The notes under the pieces were generated by a model. It was not told the DNA's origin. It saw only the letters and a program-made list of their open reading frames with translations, and ran no database searches. A DNA stretch of 64,000 bases from Megaleporinus macrocephalus (Eukaryota; Chordata; Actinopteri; Characiformes; Anostomidae): positions 19,834,194 to 19,898,193 of the forward strand of contig CM038703.1 of assembly GCA_021613375.1 (NCBI GenBank), read 5' to 3'. Shown piece by piece: positions 36,856 to 48,984 of this stretch (its first letter is position 1; every line of letters begins with the position of its first letter). Both the position numbers and the translations under genes were made by a program.

Positions 36856-37570
36856 GTCTAGATCAGGGGTATTTAATTAGAGTTCAGTACGGTCCAGTTA
36901 GAGGAAATTTCCAGGCCAAGGTCCGGACCGTAATAATCTCTAACTTGTAGTTTAATTCAGTGACATATCCTGTATACTGAAGTAGCCTATTAGTTCTATC
37001 AGTATTTTATGTCATCAGCACCTGAAGGACAAAACAAATTACAAATACTGTTCAGTATATTCCAATAATATATATTGTTTTAAATGCTGAACTGAATGAT
37101 TTATTTATAAAACTTCAAATAAATGTTTTTTCCTCACTTCAATAAAAACAAGGGCTGCATTAAAAACAGAATGCTTTTGAAAAAAGTGCATCATAAAGTG
37201 CTTATTTAGAGAAAAAATAAATAAAACGTGCATCTTCTTGTTAACTGAGTTTCACAAATTAAGACATTAGCTTTACACAGCGGTATTCTCCAAAACTAGA
37301 CGAGGAAGGTTTTCGTTGTTAACCTTTCGCCACACACCTCTGAATGGCTGAGGAGCGCCTTTGGTAATCTTGCAATGCAAGCGTTTGGTCTGTGAGGTTA
37401 CTGCGCCGCAAAGCCTGTATACCATAAAGACAAGAAAAGCTCCGCCACTTAAAATAAACACTGTCAACAATAAATCCTTCCCAGTAGTTTATCGGTTTGT
37501 GTCCGCATTGGACAACGTCTAGGTCCAGACCTGGAACGCGGTCCGCCTATTAGTGACCTCTGGTCTAGAT
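36856..37570. mobile_element. hAT non-autonomous element, copy 2, with perfect 8-bp duplication
   Basis: The element 36864-37562 (699 bp) is flanked by a perfect 8-bp repeat GTCTAGAT (36856-36863 and 37563-37570). Its ends are short inverted repeats, CAGGGGTA at the left and GACCTCTG at the right. An 8-bp duplication with CAG...CTG ends defines the hAT superfamily. The interior is non-coding; the minus-strand frame 37273-37470 carries no transposase motif. It is the best-preserved of three copies in the window. Confidence 0.9.
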
Positions 37571-39830
37571 AATCAATGATCAAATGATACTCCAATATAA
37601 ATAAAGTGTTCAGTCAAGTTAAAGTACTGGAGTTCTTCACCAGTATTTAAAAATACTGGTGAATTCTACAGTGCAATTTCTATTAATGCATGTACAGAAC
37701 CTAATTATCTGATGAAACATTCTACTGAGTGTGCTGCCTTCGCACAACGTTACTAATAATACTGTGTTTATTTGACAGGATTAAAACATGTATTTCTGAA
37801 AGGGCATGGTAATTATTAGTTACTATCTATTAGTATGTGTCAGCAGTGGATTCACACAGGACTCTGTGTTATGAACCAACTGGTTTCCAAGTTAACTCTT
37901 TCCCATACACATTCACAAGCTGTGTTAACAGCAGCAGTTGTGGCCTTCCTCTGTCGCTAGATTCATAACACATTCTTAAACATATTACTTGTGATTTTCA
38001 CACTACATCTCATATTTACTGCATAGAATATGATTGTAGTGAGCAGTGAGAACTACATCACAGCTGTCTACAAAACAAGTTGAGATATAAAATCAGTCCC
38101 AATAGGACAACTTGGCAGGAAAATCAATACAATCCATGCAAAGCCACTGGACCAATCAGAGTATAAGACCTGCAACTACAACAAGCATAAACAAATGTTT
38201 ACATACCTTGGCATGCTTTTTCAGATGGACAGTATTTTTTTAAAGACACTGATAAAGTATGTGTGCTGTAAATAGAGCAAGCATTTAATATGAATTTTAA
38301 ATTCTCAAACATGGTTTTTAGATATGCCTATTGGTTCTCTGGCAAGGAAACTTCATCATCTTTATCCGCCAGAGTGGCCTTTAATCCAACCATCAAGTAC
38401 AACTGTTCAACAATGCAGCATGCACTTCAAACTTGGCTGACAACATAGAAAGCGTTCGCTGTGATTGTTAGTTTAATCTGTGATGAACTATAGCATTTAA
38501 GAAAAGAAAATTTGTCCACTGACTTTAAAGTTGTGCTTCAGAGTAATGAATTTCAGGAACCCTTATAGAATTGTCCAATATTTGCTTTTTTCAAGTCTAG
38601 TAGATCGAAAGCTTTAGATACTCAAAAATATACTTAAGTGTAGAACTCAAGCAAAGCTACTTCATTAGAGTTCAACACTAAAATGATTGTTGTGTCATCA
38701 GAATATCAGCGGGTACTGTTTCTTACACCAATTCTGAATCTTCTGTCATTCATTTTCCTAAAGGGCTAAATCTATGAGCATGATACAAAATGTAATCATC
38801 TAAGCCAGCTAACGACTTTCAGTCAATTTGGAAATGGCACTAAGCCAAAGTGAAATTTAGCCTGTTAATTACCAGATCATCAAAGAGTCAAACCTGGGCC
38901 ATAAAATGAATTTCAGTTATGCCATAAAGATCTACTGATCAACCCAGCACTGCCAGGCCTACTTCATAGTGTTGGAACAGGGAGATACTGAGGAATACTC
39001 ATGTCTAACAGCTGCTATGGATTGTGTACAGTTTGGTACATGGCTATAGGTGGGCTGTGGATCGCTAACCACAAATGCAAATAAGAAAAGAGTCATTCAT
39101 CTCTGAAATTACATGTCTTGGGAAAACATTCTCAGCACTTTATTTCAATCAGGACCCAACCTTTATAAACAATACGTAAAAGCCATGGGTGATAAATCAT
39201 CTATTTGGTTACGTTACATATGGCCCCCCGGCCAGTTACGGCACTTACTCCATCAAAGTTTCAATTGATGCTGTCAGCCTTCGACGTACGCCAGCCATGC
39301 ACTCTTATTCTTTTCAATATACCTGATGAAAAAATGTAGAAAGTATTATGTAACCAAACAAGCAAACTCTGCTTTCCTTACAAATTAAAATGTAATTGTA
39401 ATGCCATTGGTTTGATGATATGATTTTAAAGTGTCATAGTAATGCTCCAGGCATGAGAAACTGAGCTGGAAGGCATGGAAGTGCACAGAACAGCACAGTG
39501 GGGAAAAAATGAGACAGTCAGACAAAATCACATCTGGCAGGACTGTGTGTAAATTTAAGCATAATAGTTAAACATAAAAACATTTTGTGATTGAGCAAGT
39601 AACTAAAACTGTGATTAATAACACCAATGATATTAAAAAAGATAATTAAAAATGATACTAATCAATTGTCTACATAGATATCCAGTACAAAAGGGGCTAT
39701 ACTTTACCTGCGTATCCACAAATACAGTGACTTTAAATGTAAATATGTTATTTTAGGTAAATAATCACACTTAAAAATGATCCTTCTTTCAGAAAAATGA
39801 CTTCACACTGTATTTTTTCAAGTTGTCGTA
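37571..39830. other. Unique stretch left of the minisatellite
   Basis: No gene, RNA gene or recognised repeat in 2.3 kb. It ends abruptly where the 17-bp tandem array begins. Confidence 0.4.
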
Positions 39831-39885
39831 CCTACATAAACAGTGGAACTACATAAACAGTGGAACTACATAAACAATGGAACTA

Positions 39886-40271
39886 CATAATGTCACACCC
39901 TGCCTGTCCTCGTCTGTTTACCTGTCATATACATGTGCTTTGTTTTTGTCACATGCTCCCTGTCTCCGCCCTAGCCCGTCTGTCTCACCTGTTCCTAGTT
40001 TGTCATAAGTCCTGTCAGCTGTTTCCCTCTTGTTATCCTGTGTATTTATACTTCCTGTTCGACCCCCTCCCTTGTGGCTCTTTTTGTGAGTTTTTTTGAT
40101 GTACCTGTCTCTCACACCATGTTTCCCGTCTTACTTATATTTAATGTCAGTACGTGTACTTTGTGTTTTGCTTTCATTTTGTTTATTTATTAAAAGTATT
40201 TTTGTTGAAAGCTTGCTTGTGTGTCTGCCCTGCTTCTCATCTGCTCCTAGCACCCCAACCATGACACATAA
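39886..40271 (+). mobile_element. Solo LTR, copy 2, inserted in the minisatellite
   Basis: The LTR spans 39891-40266 (376 bp), starts TGTCACACCC and ends ACCATGACA, so it has the canonical TG...CA ends. It is flanked by CATAA on both sides (39886-39890 and 40267-40271), consistent with a 5-bp target duplication, although the array itself supplies CATAA once per unit. A TATA-like TATTTATA lies at about 40042. There is no internal region. The frames at 39860-40099, 39918-40115 and 40096-40344 derive from it and are not genes. Confidence 0.85.
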
Positions 40272-40599
40272 GAAGTGGAACTATATATGCAATAGAACTA
40301 CTGTACATAAACAATGGAACTGCATAAGCAGTGGAACTACATAAACAGTGGAACGACATAAACAGCGGTACTACATAAGCAGTGAAAATACATAAGCAGT
40401 GGAAGTACAAAAACTGTGAAATTACATAAGCAGTGGAACTACATAAGCAGTGAAACTACATAAACAGTGGTACTAAATAAGCAGTAAAAATATATAAGCA
40501 GTGGAAATACAAAAACAGTGGAACTACATAAGCAGTGGAACTACATAAGCAGTGATACTAAATAAGCAGTAAAAATACATAAACAGTGGAACTACATAA

Positions 40600-41240
40600 A
40601 CAGTGGTACTAAATGAGCAGTAAAAATACATAAGCAGTGGAAATACATAAGCAGTGGTACTACATAAGCAGTGGAACTACATAAGCAGTGGTACTACATA
40701 AGCAGTGGAAATACATAAACAGTGGAACTACATAAACAGTGGTACTAAATGAGCAGTAAAAATACATAAGCAGTGGAAATACATAAGCAGTGGTACTACA
40801 TAAGCAGTGGAACTACATAAGCAGTGGAACTACATAAGCAGTGATACTAAATAAGCAGTAAAAATACATAAACAGTGGTACTACATAAGCAGTGGAACTA
40901 CATAAGCAGTGGTACTACATAAGCAGTGGAAATACATAAACAGTGGAACTACATAAACAGTGGTACTAAATGAGCAGTAAAAATACATAAGCAGTGGAAA
41001 TACATAAGCAGTGGTACTACATAAGCAGTGGAACTACATAAGCAGTGGTACTACATAAGCAGTGGAAATACATAAACAGTGGAACTACATAAACAGTGGT
41101 ACTAAATGAGCAGTAAAAATACATAAGCAGTGGAAATACATAAGCAGTGGTACTACATAAGCAGTGGAACTACATAAGCAGTGGTACTACATAAGCAGTG
41201 GAAATACATAAACAGTGGAACTACATAAACAGTGGTACTA
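40600..41240. repeat. Higher-order repeats of 136 and 221 bp in the left array
   Basis: The rare variant ACTAAATGAG occurs at 40608, 40744, 40965 and 41101. The spacings are 136, 221 and 136 bp, that is 8, 13 and 8 units of 17 bp. The same succession of variant units accompanies each occurrence, so blocks of units, not single units, were copied. Confidence 0.85.
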
Positions 41241-41497
41241 AATAAGCAGTGAAAATACATAAGCATTGGTACTACATAAGCAGTGAAAATACATAAGCAG
41301 TGGAATTACATAAGCAGTGAAAAGAAATAAGCAGTGAAAATACATAAGCAGTGGAACTACATAAACAGTGAAAAGACATGAGCAGTGGAACTACATAAGC
41401 AGTGGAACTACATACGCAGTGGAACTACATAAGCAGTGGAACTACATACGCAGTGGAACTACATAAGCAGTGGAAATACAAAAACAGTGAAACTACA

Positions 41498-41600
41498 TGT
41501 TTTGCTTTCATTTTGTTTATTTATTAAAAGTATTCTTGTTGAAAGCTTGCTTGTGCGTCTGCCCTGCTTCTCATCTGCTCCTAGCACCCCAACCGTGACA
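41498..41600 (+). repeat. Secondary copy of the LTR 3' end
   Basis: The 103 bp match 40164-40266 of the solo LTR nearly exactly, and the array units that follow match the units right of the LTR, including the private sequence GAAGTGGAACTATATATGCA. The offset is 1334 bp for both LTR and flank. The left edge joins array sequence directly to the LTR interior. The piece was therefore copied by duplication within the array and is not a second insertion. The frame 41436-41678 is incidental. Confidence 0.92.
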
Positions 41601-43019
41601 CATAAGAAGTGGAACTATATATGCAATGGAACTACTGTACATAAACAATGGAACTACATAAGCAGTGGAACTACATAAACAGTGGAACGACATAAACAGC
41701 GGTACTAAATAAGCAGTGGAACTACATTAGCAGTGGAACTACATAAACAGTGGAACGACATAAACAGTGGTACTAAATAAGCAGTGAAAATACATAAGCA
41801 GTGGAACTACATAAACAGTGGAAATGCAAAAACAGTGGAACTACATAAGCAGTGGAACTACATTGGCAGTGGAAGTACAAAAACAGTGAAATAACATAAG
41901 CAGTGGAACTACATAAACAGTGGAAATTAAAAAAACAGTGGAACTACATAAGCAGTGGAAGTACAAAAACAGTAAAAGTACATAAGCAGTGAAACTACAT
42001 AAACAGTGAAATTACATAAACAGTGGAACTACATAAACAGTGGTACTACGTAAGCAGTGGAAATACATAAGCAGTGGTACTACATAAGCAGTGGAACTAC
42101 ATAAGCAGTGGTACTACATAAGCAGTGGAAATACATAAACAGTGGAACTACATAAACAGTGGTACTAAATAAGCAGTGGAAATACATAAAGAGTGAAAAG
42201 ACATAAGCAGTGGAACTACATAATCAGTGAAAAGACATAAGCAGTGGAACTACATAAGCAGTGGAACTACATAAGCAGTGGAACTACATAAGCAGTGGAA
42301 ATACGAAAATAGTGAAACTACATAAGCAGTGGAACTACATAAGCAGTGGAAATTCAAAAACAGTGGAACTACATAAGCAGTGGAACTACATAAGCAGTGG
42401 AAATACATAAACAGTGGAACTACATAAGCAGTGAAAAGACATAAGCAGTGGTACTACATAAGCAGTGGAATTACATAAGCAGTGGTACTACATAAGTAGT
42501 GAAAAGACATATACAGTGGTACTACATAAGCAGTGGAAATACATAAGCAGTGAAAAGACATATACAGTGGTATTACATAAGCAGTGGAAATACATAAGCA
42601 GTGGAATTACACACGCAGTGGAATTACATAAGCAGTGAAAAGACATATACAGTGGTACTACATAAGCAGTGGAACTACATAAGCAGTGGTACTACATAAG
42701 CAGTGAAAATACATAAGCAGTGGAAATACATAAACAGTGGAACTACATGCGCAGTGAAAATACATAAGCAGTGGAACTACATAAGCAGTGAAAAGACATA
42801 AGCAGTGGAACTACATAAGCAGTGAAAATACATAAGCAGTGGAAATACATAAACAGTGGAACTACATAAGCAGTGAAAATACATAAGCAGTGGAACTACA
42901 TAAGCAGTGAAAAGACATAAGCAGTGGAACTACATAAGCAGTGAAAATACATAAGCAGTGGAAATACATAAACAGTGGAACTACATAAGCAGTGAAAATA
43001 CATAAGCAGTGGAACTACA

Positions 43020-45505
43020 TAAGCAGTGAAAAGACATAAGCAGTGGAACTACATAAGCAGTGAAAAGACATAAGCAGTGGTACTACATAAGCAGTGGAAC
43101 TACATAAACAGTGAAAATACATAAGCAGTGGAATTACATAAGCAGTGAAAATACATAATCAGTGGAACTACATAATCAGTGAAAAGACATAAGCAGTGGA
43201 ACTCTATAAGCAGTGAAAATACATAAGCAGTGAAAAGACATAAGCAGTGGAACTACAAAGCAGTGGAATTACATAAGCAGTGAAAAGACATAAGCAGTGA
43301 AAAGAAATAAGCAGTGAAACTACATAAGCAGTGGAATTACATAAGCAGTGAAAAGACATAAGCAGTGGAACTACATAAGCAGTGGAATTACATAAGCAGT
43401 GAAAAGACATAAGAAGTGAAAAGACATAAGCAAAGGTACTACATAAGCAGTGGAACTATATAAGCAGTGGAACTACATAAGCAGTGAAAAGACATAAGAA
43501 GTGAAAAGACATAAGCAATGGTACTACATAAGCAGTGGAATTACATAAGCAGTGGAATTACATAAGCAGTGAAAAGACATAAGCAATGGTACTACATAAG
43601 CAGTGGAATTACATAAGCAGTGGAATTACATAAGCAGTGAAAAGACAAGAAGTGAAAAGACATAAGCAGTGGAACTACATAAGCAGTGGAATTACATAAG
43701 CAGTGAAAAGACATAAGAAGTGAAAAGACATAAGCAATGGTACTATATAAGCAGTGGAACTACATAAGCAGTGGAAATACATAAGCAGTGGAAATACATA
43801 AGCAGTGAAAAGACATAAGCAGTGAAAAGACATAAGCAGTGGTACTACATAAGCAGTGAAAAGACATAAGCAGTGGAACTACATAAACAGTGGAACTACA
43901 TAAACAGTGGAATTACATAAGCAGTGGAACTACATAAGCAGTGGTACTACATAAGCAGTGGTACTACATAAGCAGTGGAACTACATAAGCAGTGGAAATA
44001 AGTAAACAGTGGAACTACATAAGCAGTGAAAAGACATAAGCAGTGGTACTACACAAGCAGTGGAATTACATAAGCAGTGGTACTACATAAGCAGTGAAAA
44101 GACATATACAGTGGTACTACATAAGCAGTGGAACTACATAAGCAGTGGTACTACATAAGCAGTGGAAATACATAAGCAGTGGAAATACATAAACAGTGGA
44201 ACTACATACGCAGTGAAAATACATAAGCAGTGGAACTACATAAGCAGTGAAAAGACATAAGCAGTGGAAATACATAAGCAGTGGAACTACATAAGCAGAG
44301 AAAAGACATAAGCAGTGGAACTACATAAGCAGTGAAAAGACATAAGCAGTGGTACTACATAAGCAGTGGAACTACATAAACAGTGAAAATACATAAGCAG
44401 TGGAATTACATAAGCAGTGAAAATACATAATCAGTGGAACTACATAATCAGTGAAAAGACATAAGCAGTGGAACTCTATAAGCAGTGAAAATACATAAGC
44501 AGTGAAAAGACATAAGCAGTGGAACTACAAAGCAGTGGAATTACATAAGCAGTGAAAAGACATAAGCAGTGAAAAGAAATAAGCAGTGAAACTACATAAG
44601 CAGTGGAATTACATAAGCAGTGAAAAGACATAAGCAGTGGAACTACATAAGCAGTGGAATTACATAAGCAGTGAAAAGACATAAGAAGTGAAAAGACATA
44701 AGCAAAGGTACTACATAAGCAGTGGAACTATATAAGCAGTGGAACTACATAAGCAGTGAAAAGACATAAGAAGTGAAAAGACATAAGCAATGGTACTACA
44801 TAAGCAGTGGAATTACATAAGCAGTGGAATTACATAAGCAGTGAAAAGACAAGAAGTGAAAAGACATAAGCAGTGGAACTACATAAGCAGTGGAATTACA
44901 TAAGCAGTGAAAAGACATAAGAAGTGAAAAGACATAAGCAATGGTACTATATAAGCAGTGGAAATACATAAGCAGTGGAAATACATAAGCAGTGGAAATA
45001 CATAAGCAGTGAAAAGACATAAGCAGTGAAAAGACATAAGCAGTGGTACTACATAAGCAGTGAAAAGACATAAGCAGTGGAACTACATAAACAGTGGAAC
45101 TACATAAACAGTGGAATTACATAAGCAGTGGAACTACATAAGCAGTGGTACTACATAAGCAGTGGTACTACATAAGCAGTGGAACTACATAAGCAGTGGA
45201 AATAAGTAAACAGTGGAACTACATAAGCAGTGAAAAGACATAAGCAGTGGTACTACACAAGCAGTGGAATTACATAAGCAGTGGTACTACATAAGCAGTG
45301 AAAAGACATATACAGTGGTACTACATAAGCAGTGGAACTACATAAGCAGTGGTACTACATAAGCAGTGGAAATACATAAGCAGTGGAAATACATAAACAG
45401 TGGAACTACATACGCAGTGAAAATACATAAGCAGTGGAACTACATAAGCAGTGAAAAGACATAAGCAGTGGAAATACATAAGCAGTGGAACTACATAAGC
45501 AGAGA
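43020..45505. repeat. Tandem duplication of about 1.2-1.27 kb within the array
   Basis: The segment from about 43020 to 44300 is repeated at about 44292-45505. Private markers recur at a constant offset of 1272 bp: the 16-bp unit ACAAAGCAGTGG near 43254 and 44526, CTCTATAAGC at 43203 and 44475, and the 207-bp frame at 43204 and 44476. After about 43560 the offset falls to about 1204 bp, because a 68-bp block (4 units) present in the first copy is absent from the second. A diverged third start is visible near 45580-45700. Confidence 0.9.
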
Positions 45506-46449
45506 AAAGACATAAGCAGTGGAACTACATGAACAGTGAAAATACACAAGCAGTGGAACTACATAAGCAGTGAAAAGACATAAGCAGTGGTACTACATAA
45601 GCGGTGGAACTACATAAACAATGAAAATACATAAGCAGTGGAATTACATAAGCAGTGAAAATACCTAATCAGTGGAACTACATAATCAGTGAAAAGACAT
45701 AAGCAGTGGAACTATATAAGCAGTAAAAATACATAAGCAGTGAAAATACATAAGCAGTGGAACTATATAAGCAGTGAAAAGACATAAGCAGTGGAACTAT
45801 ATAAGCAGTGAAAATACATAAGCAGTGGAACTACATAAGCAGTAAAAAAAGACATAAGCAGTGGAACTACATAAACAGTGGAATTACATAAGCAGTGAAA
45901 AGACATTAGCAGTGAAAAGAAATAAGCAGTGGAATTACATAAGCAGTGAAAAGACATAAGCAGTGGAACTGCATAAGCAGTGAAAAGACATAAGCAGTGG
46001 AACTACATAAGCAATGGAATTACATAAGCAGTGAAAAGACAAGCAGTGGAACTACATAAGCAGTGGAACTACATAAGCAGTGGAACTACATAAGCAGTGG
46101 AACTACATAAACAGTGGAACTACATAAGCAGTGAAACTACATAAGCAGTGGAACTACATAAGCAGTGGAATTACATAAGCAGTGAAAAGACATAAGCAGT
46201 GAAAAGACATAAGCAGTGGAACTACATAAGCAGTGGAACTACATAAGCAGTGGAATTACATAAGCAGTGAAAAGACATAAGCAGTGAAAAGACATAAGCA
46301 GTGAAAAGACATAAGCAGTGGAACTACATAAACAGTGGAACTACATAAACAGTGGAACTACATAAGCAGTTGAACTACATAAGCAGTGGAACAACATAAG
46401 CAGTGGAACTACATAAGCAGTGGAACTACATAAGCAGTGGAACTACATA

Positions 46450-47259
46450 TGGTTGAAATCATCACTGAAGTTGATGCTGATTTTCTGATTGCCAGATATT
46501 CCATGAAAAGTTGGACACCGTCATTTCTTGATCTCAGGAATTAATTAACATATGTGCAAATAAAATTTCACCTACTAACTACTTCATTCCTGCTAATATC
46601 TGCCTCTGTAAGACTTGCATTTCTAGTTCTTTTGCTTTGCACTAATTGCATCTGACACCAACCATGTTTGGAAACATTGCTGAATATATCATTTAATCCA
46701 CCAGAGCAGTTCAGGTGCTATTTTTGGCAGGATTGCGTCAGCAGTAACATACGGCATTAATCGTCATTTATGAATGAGTTTCTGCTGTGCTGCTCTTAAC
46801 GTAACCAAAAATCAGATGGTGCAGTTTAGGAATTAGGCCAGTTGTCTGTAAAGCCGGGCACAGGATTAGGAACAGCTACACACATAGCCCTGTGGATGAT
46901 TTGGTATCAAATATCTTAGGATCTGTGATGTCTGGGAAAGTTGACTTGGCAGCTGAACATAGTGGTGGACAAATGGCATATAATTCTGTAGTTAATGTAT
47001 TATATTATATTATTGTCATTCCTTATTTCTGTTCAGACCTGTGGCTGCACACATACAAACAGGTCCTGCTTATTAAAAACAAGTTACATTGTCAATATTT
47101 CAAAATAGCTCAGTGCAGCTTCTATTACTCTTTCATTCGTGTGCAGACAAACAGCACTGCCCTTACCCAGCCACACAAGTCAGATACAACACAATGGAAA
47201 AAGAGCAGACCCACACAGACGTGATATGTAAGCCCAGGCCTACACAAGCAACAAACACC
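46450..47259. other. Unique flank right of the minisatellite
   Basis: No gene is supported. The 110-codon plus-strand frame 46892-47224 has a hydrophobic middle but no recognisable family. Repeat content is low. Confidence 0.35.
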
Positions 47260-47640
47260 ATATAAGGGGTGTATTCACTCTTGGCAGGTTTTGTAAGATT
47301 AAATCAAACCCTGGTGTGTTTGCTTTATTAGTGCGGTTCGTTAGAACAAGTGAGAACACTGCCAACCGAGCCCTGGTGCGCACCGAATAAGCAGACGTAG
47401 GTAGATCTCAGCCGGCGTCCAAACAAGCAGGCAGCACGGTCTGTCTGAAATATGAATGCAAAACAGACCAAAGATGTCTAAATGGACCAAACACGGAAAC
47501 ATGTCTCTCTGTCTCTGCAGACCTGCACTGGTACATGAAACACTGTGGGTACATTTCAGGGCTAACAATGAATAGTTTCGAAATAGTTTGAAAACTCTGC
47601 CGAGACACGTTCCAAAATACAAAAAGCTCTCCTGTATGCA
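47260..47640. repeat. Probable fish DNA-element fragment
   Basis: The text AAATCAAACCCTGGTGTG, then AGTGCGGTTCGTTAGAAC and CCTGGTGCGCACCGAATAA, resembles a common non-autonomous DNA element of teleosts. A matching opposite end was not found. Minus-strand frames at 47341-47641 overlap each other in two phases and are not supported as genes. Confidence 0.4.
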
Positions 47641-48984
47641 TCAGTATGCATAAGAAATCTAGTCAGGTAGCACTAAAAGAATACAAAAAACCCTCTTAAC
47701 AAATAAAACCTTTGCAATTTTGGTGACCAATTAAGTGGTTGATTGGTCTATGGAACGAGTGATAAACAAACAGTGGTTGCTCATTAGACTTTAATATGGC
47801 ATCTGTACATCACAACAGGCATGCTAATGGCTGCTAAGAATTTAACAGCCTTTCAGTTCAGGAGGATGTAAAGAGCAAGGTACACTTAATGCTTTATCAA
47901 CAAACTCAGCAAAATCTGTTTAGCAAAGACCGTCACACACCTTGCATGAACTGCAATGTTATAGATGTGCTGGTAGACACAAAAAGCTGCTAGTTCAAAG
48001 ATGCTGAGTGGTATTAGTGCAACGAGCAAGGGCGTTTAAGTAGAGTGGCCATAGGAAGGTGAGACTACAAATGAACAGACATGAGAGTGTACATGTGGAA
48101 GAGGAAGATAAGGAAGCGTACACAATGTTTAACATGAGTGGATAGCCACAGGGAGGAAAAACAATTATGGTGGAACTACTTGTCCATAGAGAAAGGTTAA
48201 CACTGAAGTTGATATCGAAGGTACATTTATTATCAATAGATCAATCTACAAGGGAACATATCCTAAGGCCAAGCATCCTCATAGTCCTGCATGTGACGTA
48301 ATAATGACAACATAACATTGGACAGTAGGTATACATTGATGGGCTGAAATGGAAAGGCTTTCTATCACAGTGATAAAAGACAAGCGACCAAGCCTTCTAG
48401 GACAGCACTGAGCTGGCCAGAGCTATTTCCAACTTTGCACTTTTGGAATAGCACAGGGACCCCTTCCAAAGCATAAGCTGGGTTGGAGGGCAGGGTTATC
48501 CAAAATTTACATGGATTCTGACAAGATGCTATGCTTTTTACTTATTCAGTGGAAAGTTGGATTGCTTACCCACAAAGACTGAAGTATTTACTGGTCAGAG
48601 CAATTGACACCTATAGTGCCCAACCATGCTGCTATGTTGCTTTGTATGTTGTGAAAATGCTGAGATTCTTTTAACTTTAGAAAGAAGTTTAAAGGTGTTA
48701 TTATCTTTTATTATTTTACTTACTAAGTGTTCCATATTGACTATACCATATACCTTTACTGAGTTTACCATAGCTTTTCTCACCCATGGTAGGTTGTTGT
48801 ATGATTTTCTGCCCATTTTTCTGCCCAAGTTACTTAATAGGTACCTAATTTTATCAGTGGGTTTTCATCATAGTTCATGACAGTAAAATAGTTATCATGG
48901 TCAAAATACATGAAACTGGAGCAGTTCATCCTTTTTTAACTAGATTAAACCAGAGAGATAAAAACATTGGCTATTTTAATGAAA
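47641..48984. other. Unique stretch
   Basis: No gene is supported. The frames at 48595-48828 (minus) and 48626-48880 (plus) cover the same bases, and no domain is recognised. Confidence 0.35.

Larger units (their letters stand above)
39831..46449. repeat. 6.6-kb minisatellite, 17-bp unit
   Basis: About 360 head-to-tail copies of a 17-bp unit, consensus ACATAAGCAGTGGAACT, interrupted only by a solo LTR and a partial copy of it. Variation is concentrated at fixed places: GGAACT alternates with GGTACT, GGAATT, GGAAAT, GAAAAT and GAAAAG, and GCAG with ACAG. These form interspersed variant types. Rare 16-bp or shortened units also occur. Since 17 is not a multiple of three, open frames in the array have a 17-residue period (51 bp). 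The minus-strand frames at 43204-43410, 44476-44682, 44796-45071 and 45763-45957 are such artefacts and not proteins. Function is unknown. Confidence 0.97.

Noticed and set aside
41498..41600. A second, independent LTR insertion in the array
   Set aside because: It lacks the 5' part and a target duplication, and its flank matches the flank of the first LTR at the same 1334-bp offset.
43204..45957. Several minus-strand open frames of 64-91 codons with repeated MSFHCLCNSTAYV text, resembling a repeat protein
   Set aside because: They are translations of the 17-bp minisatellite. The period is 17 residues because 51 bp is the common multiple of 17 and 3, and frames stay open only where variant units avoid TAG or TAA.
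39831..46449. CRISPR-like array, because of many short direct repeats
   Set aside because: Units abut directly without unique spacers and the genome is vertebrate.
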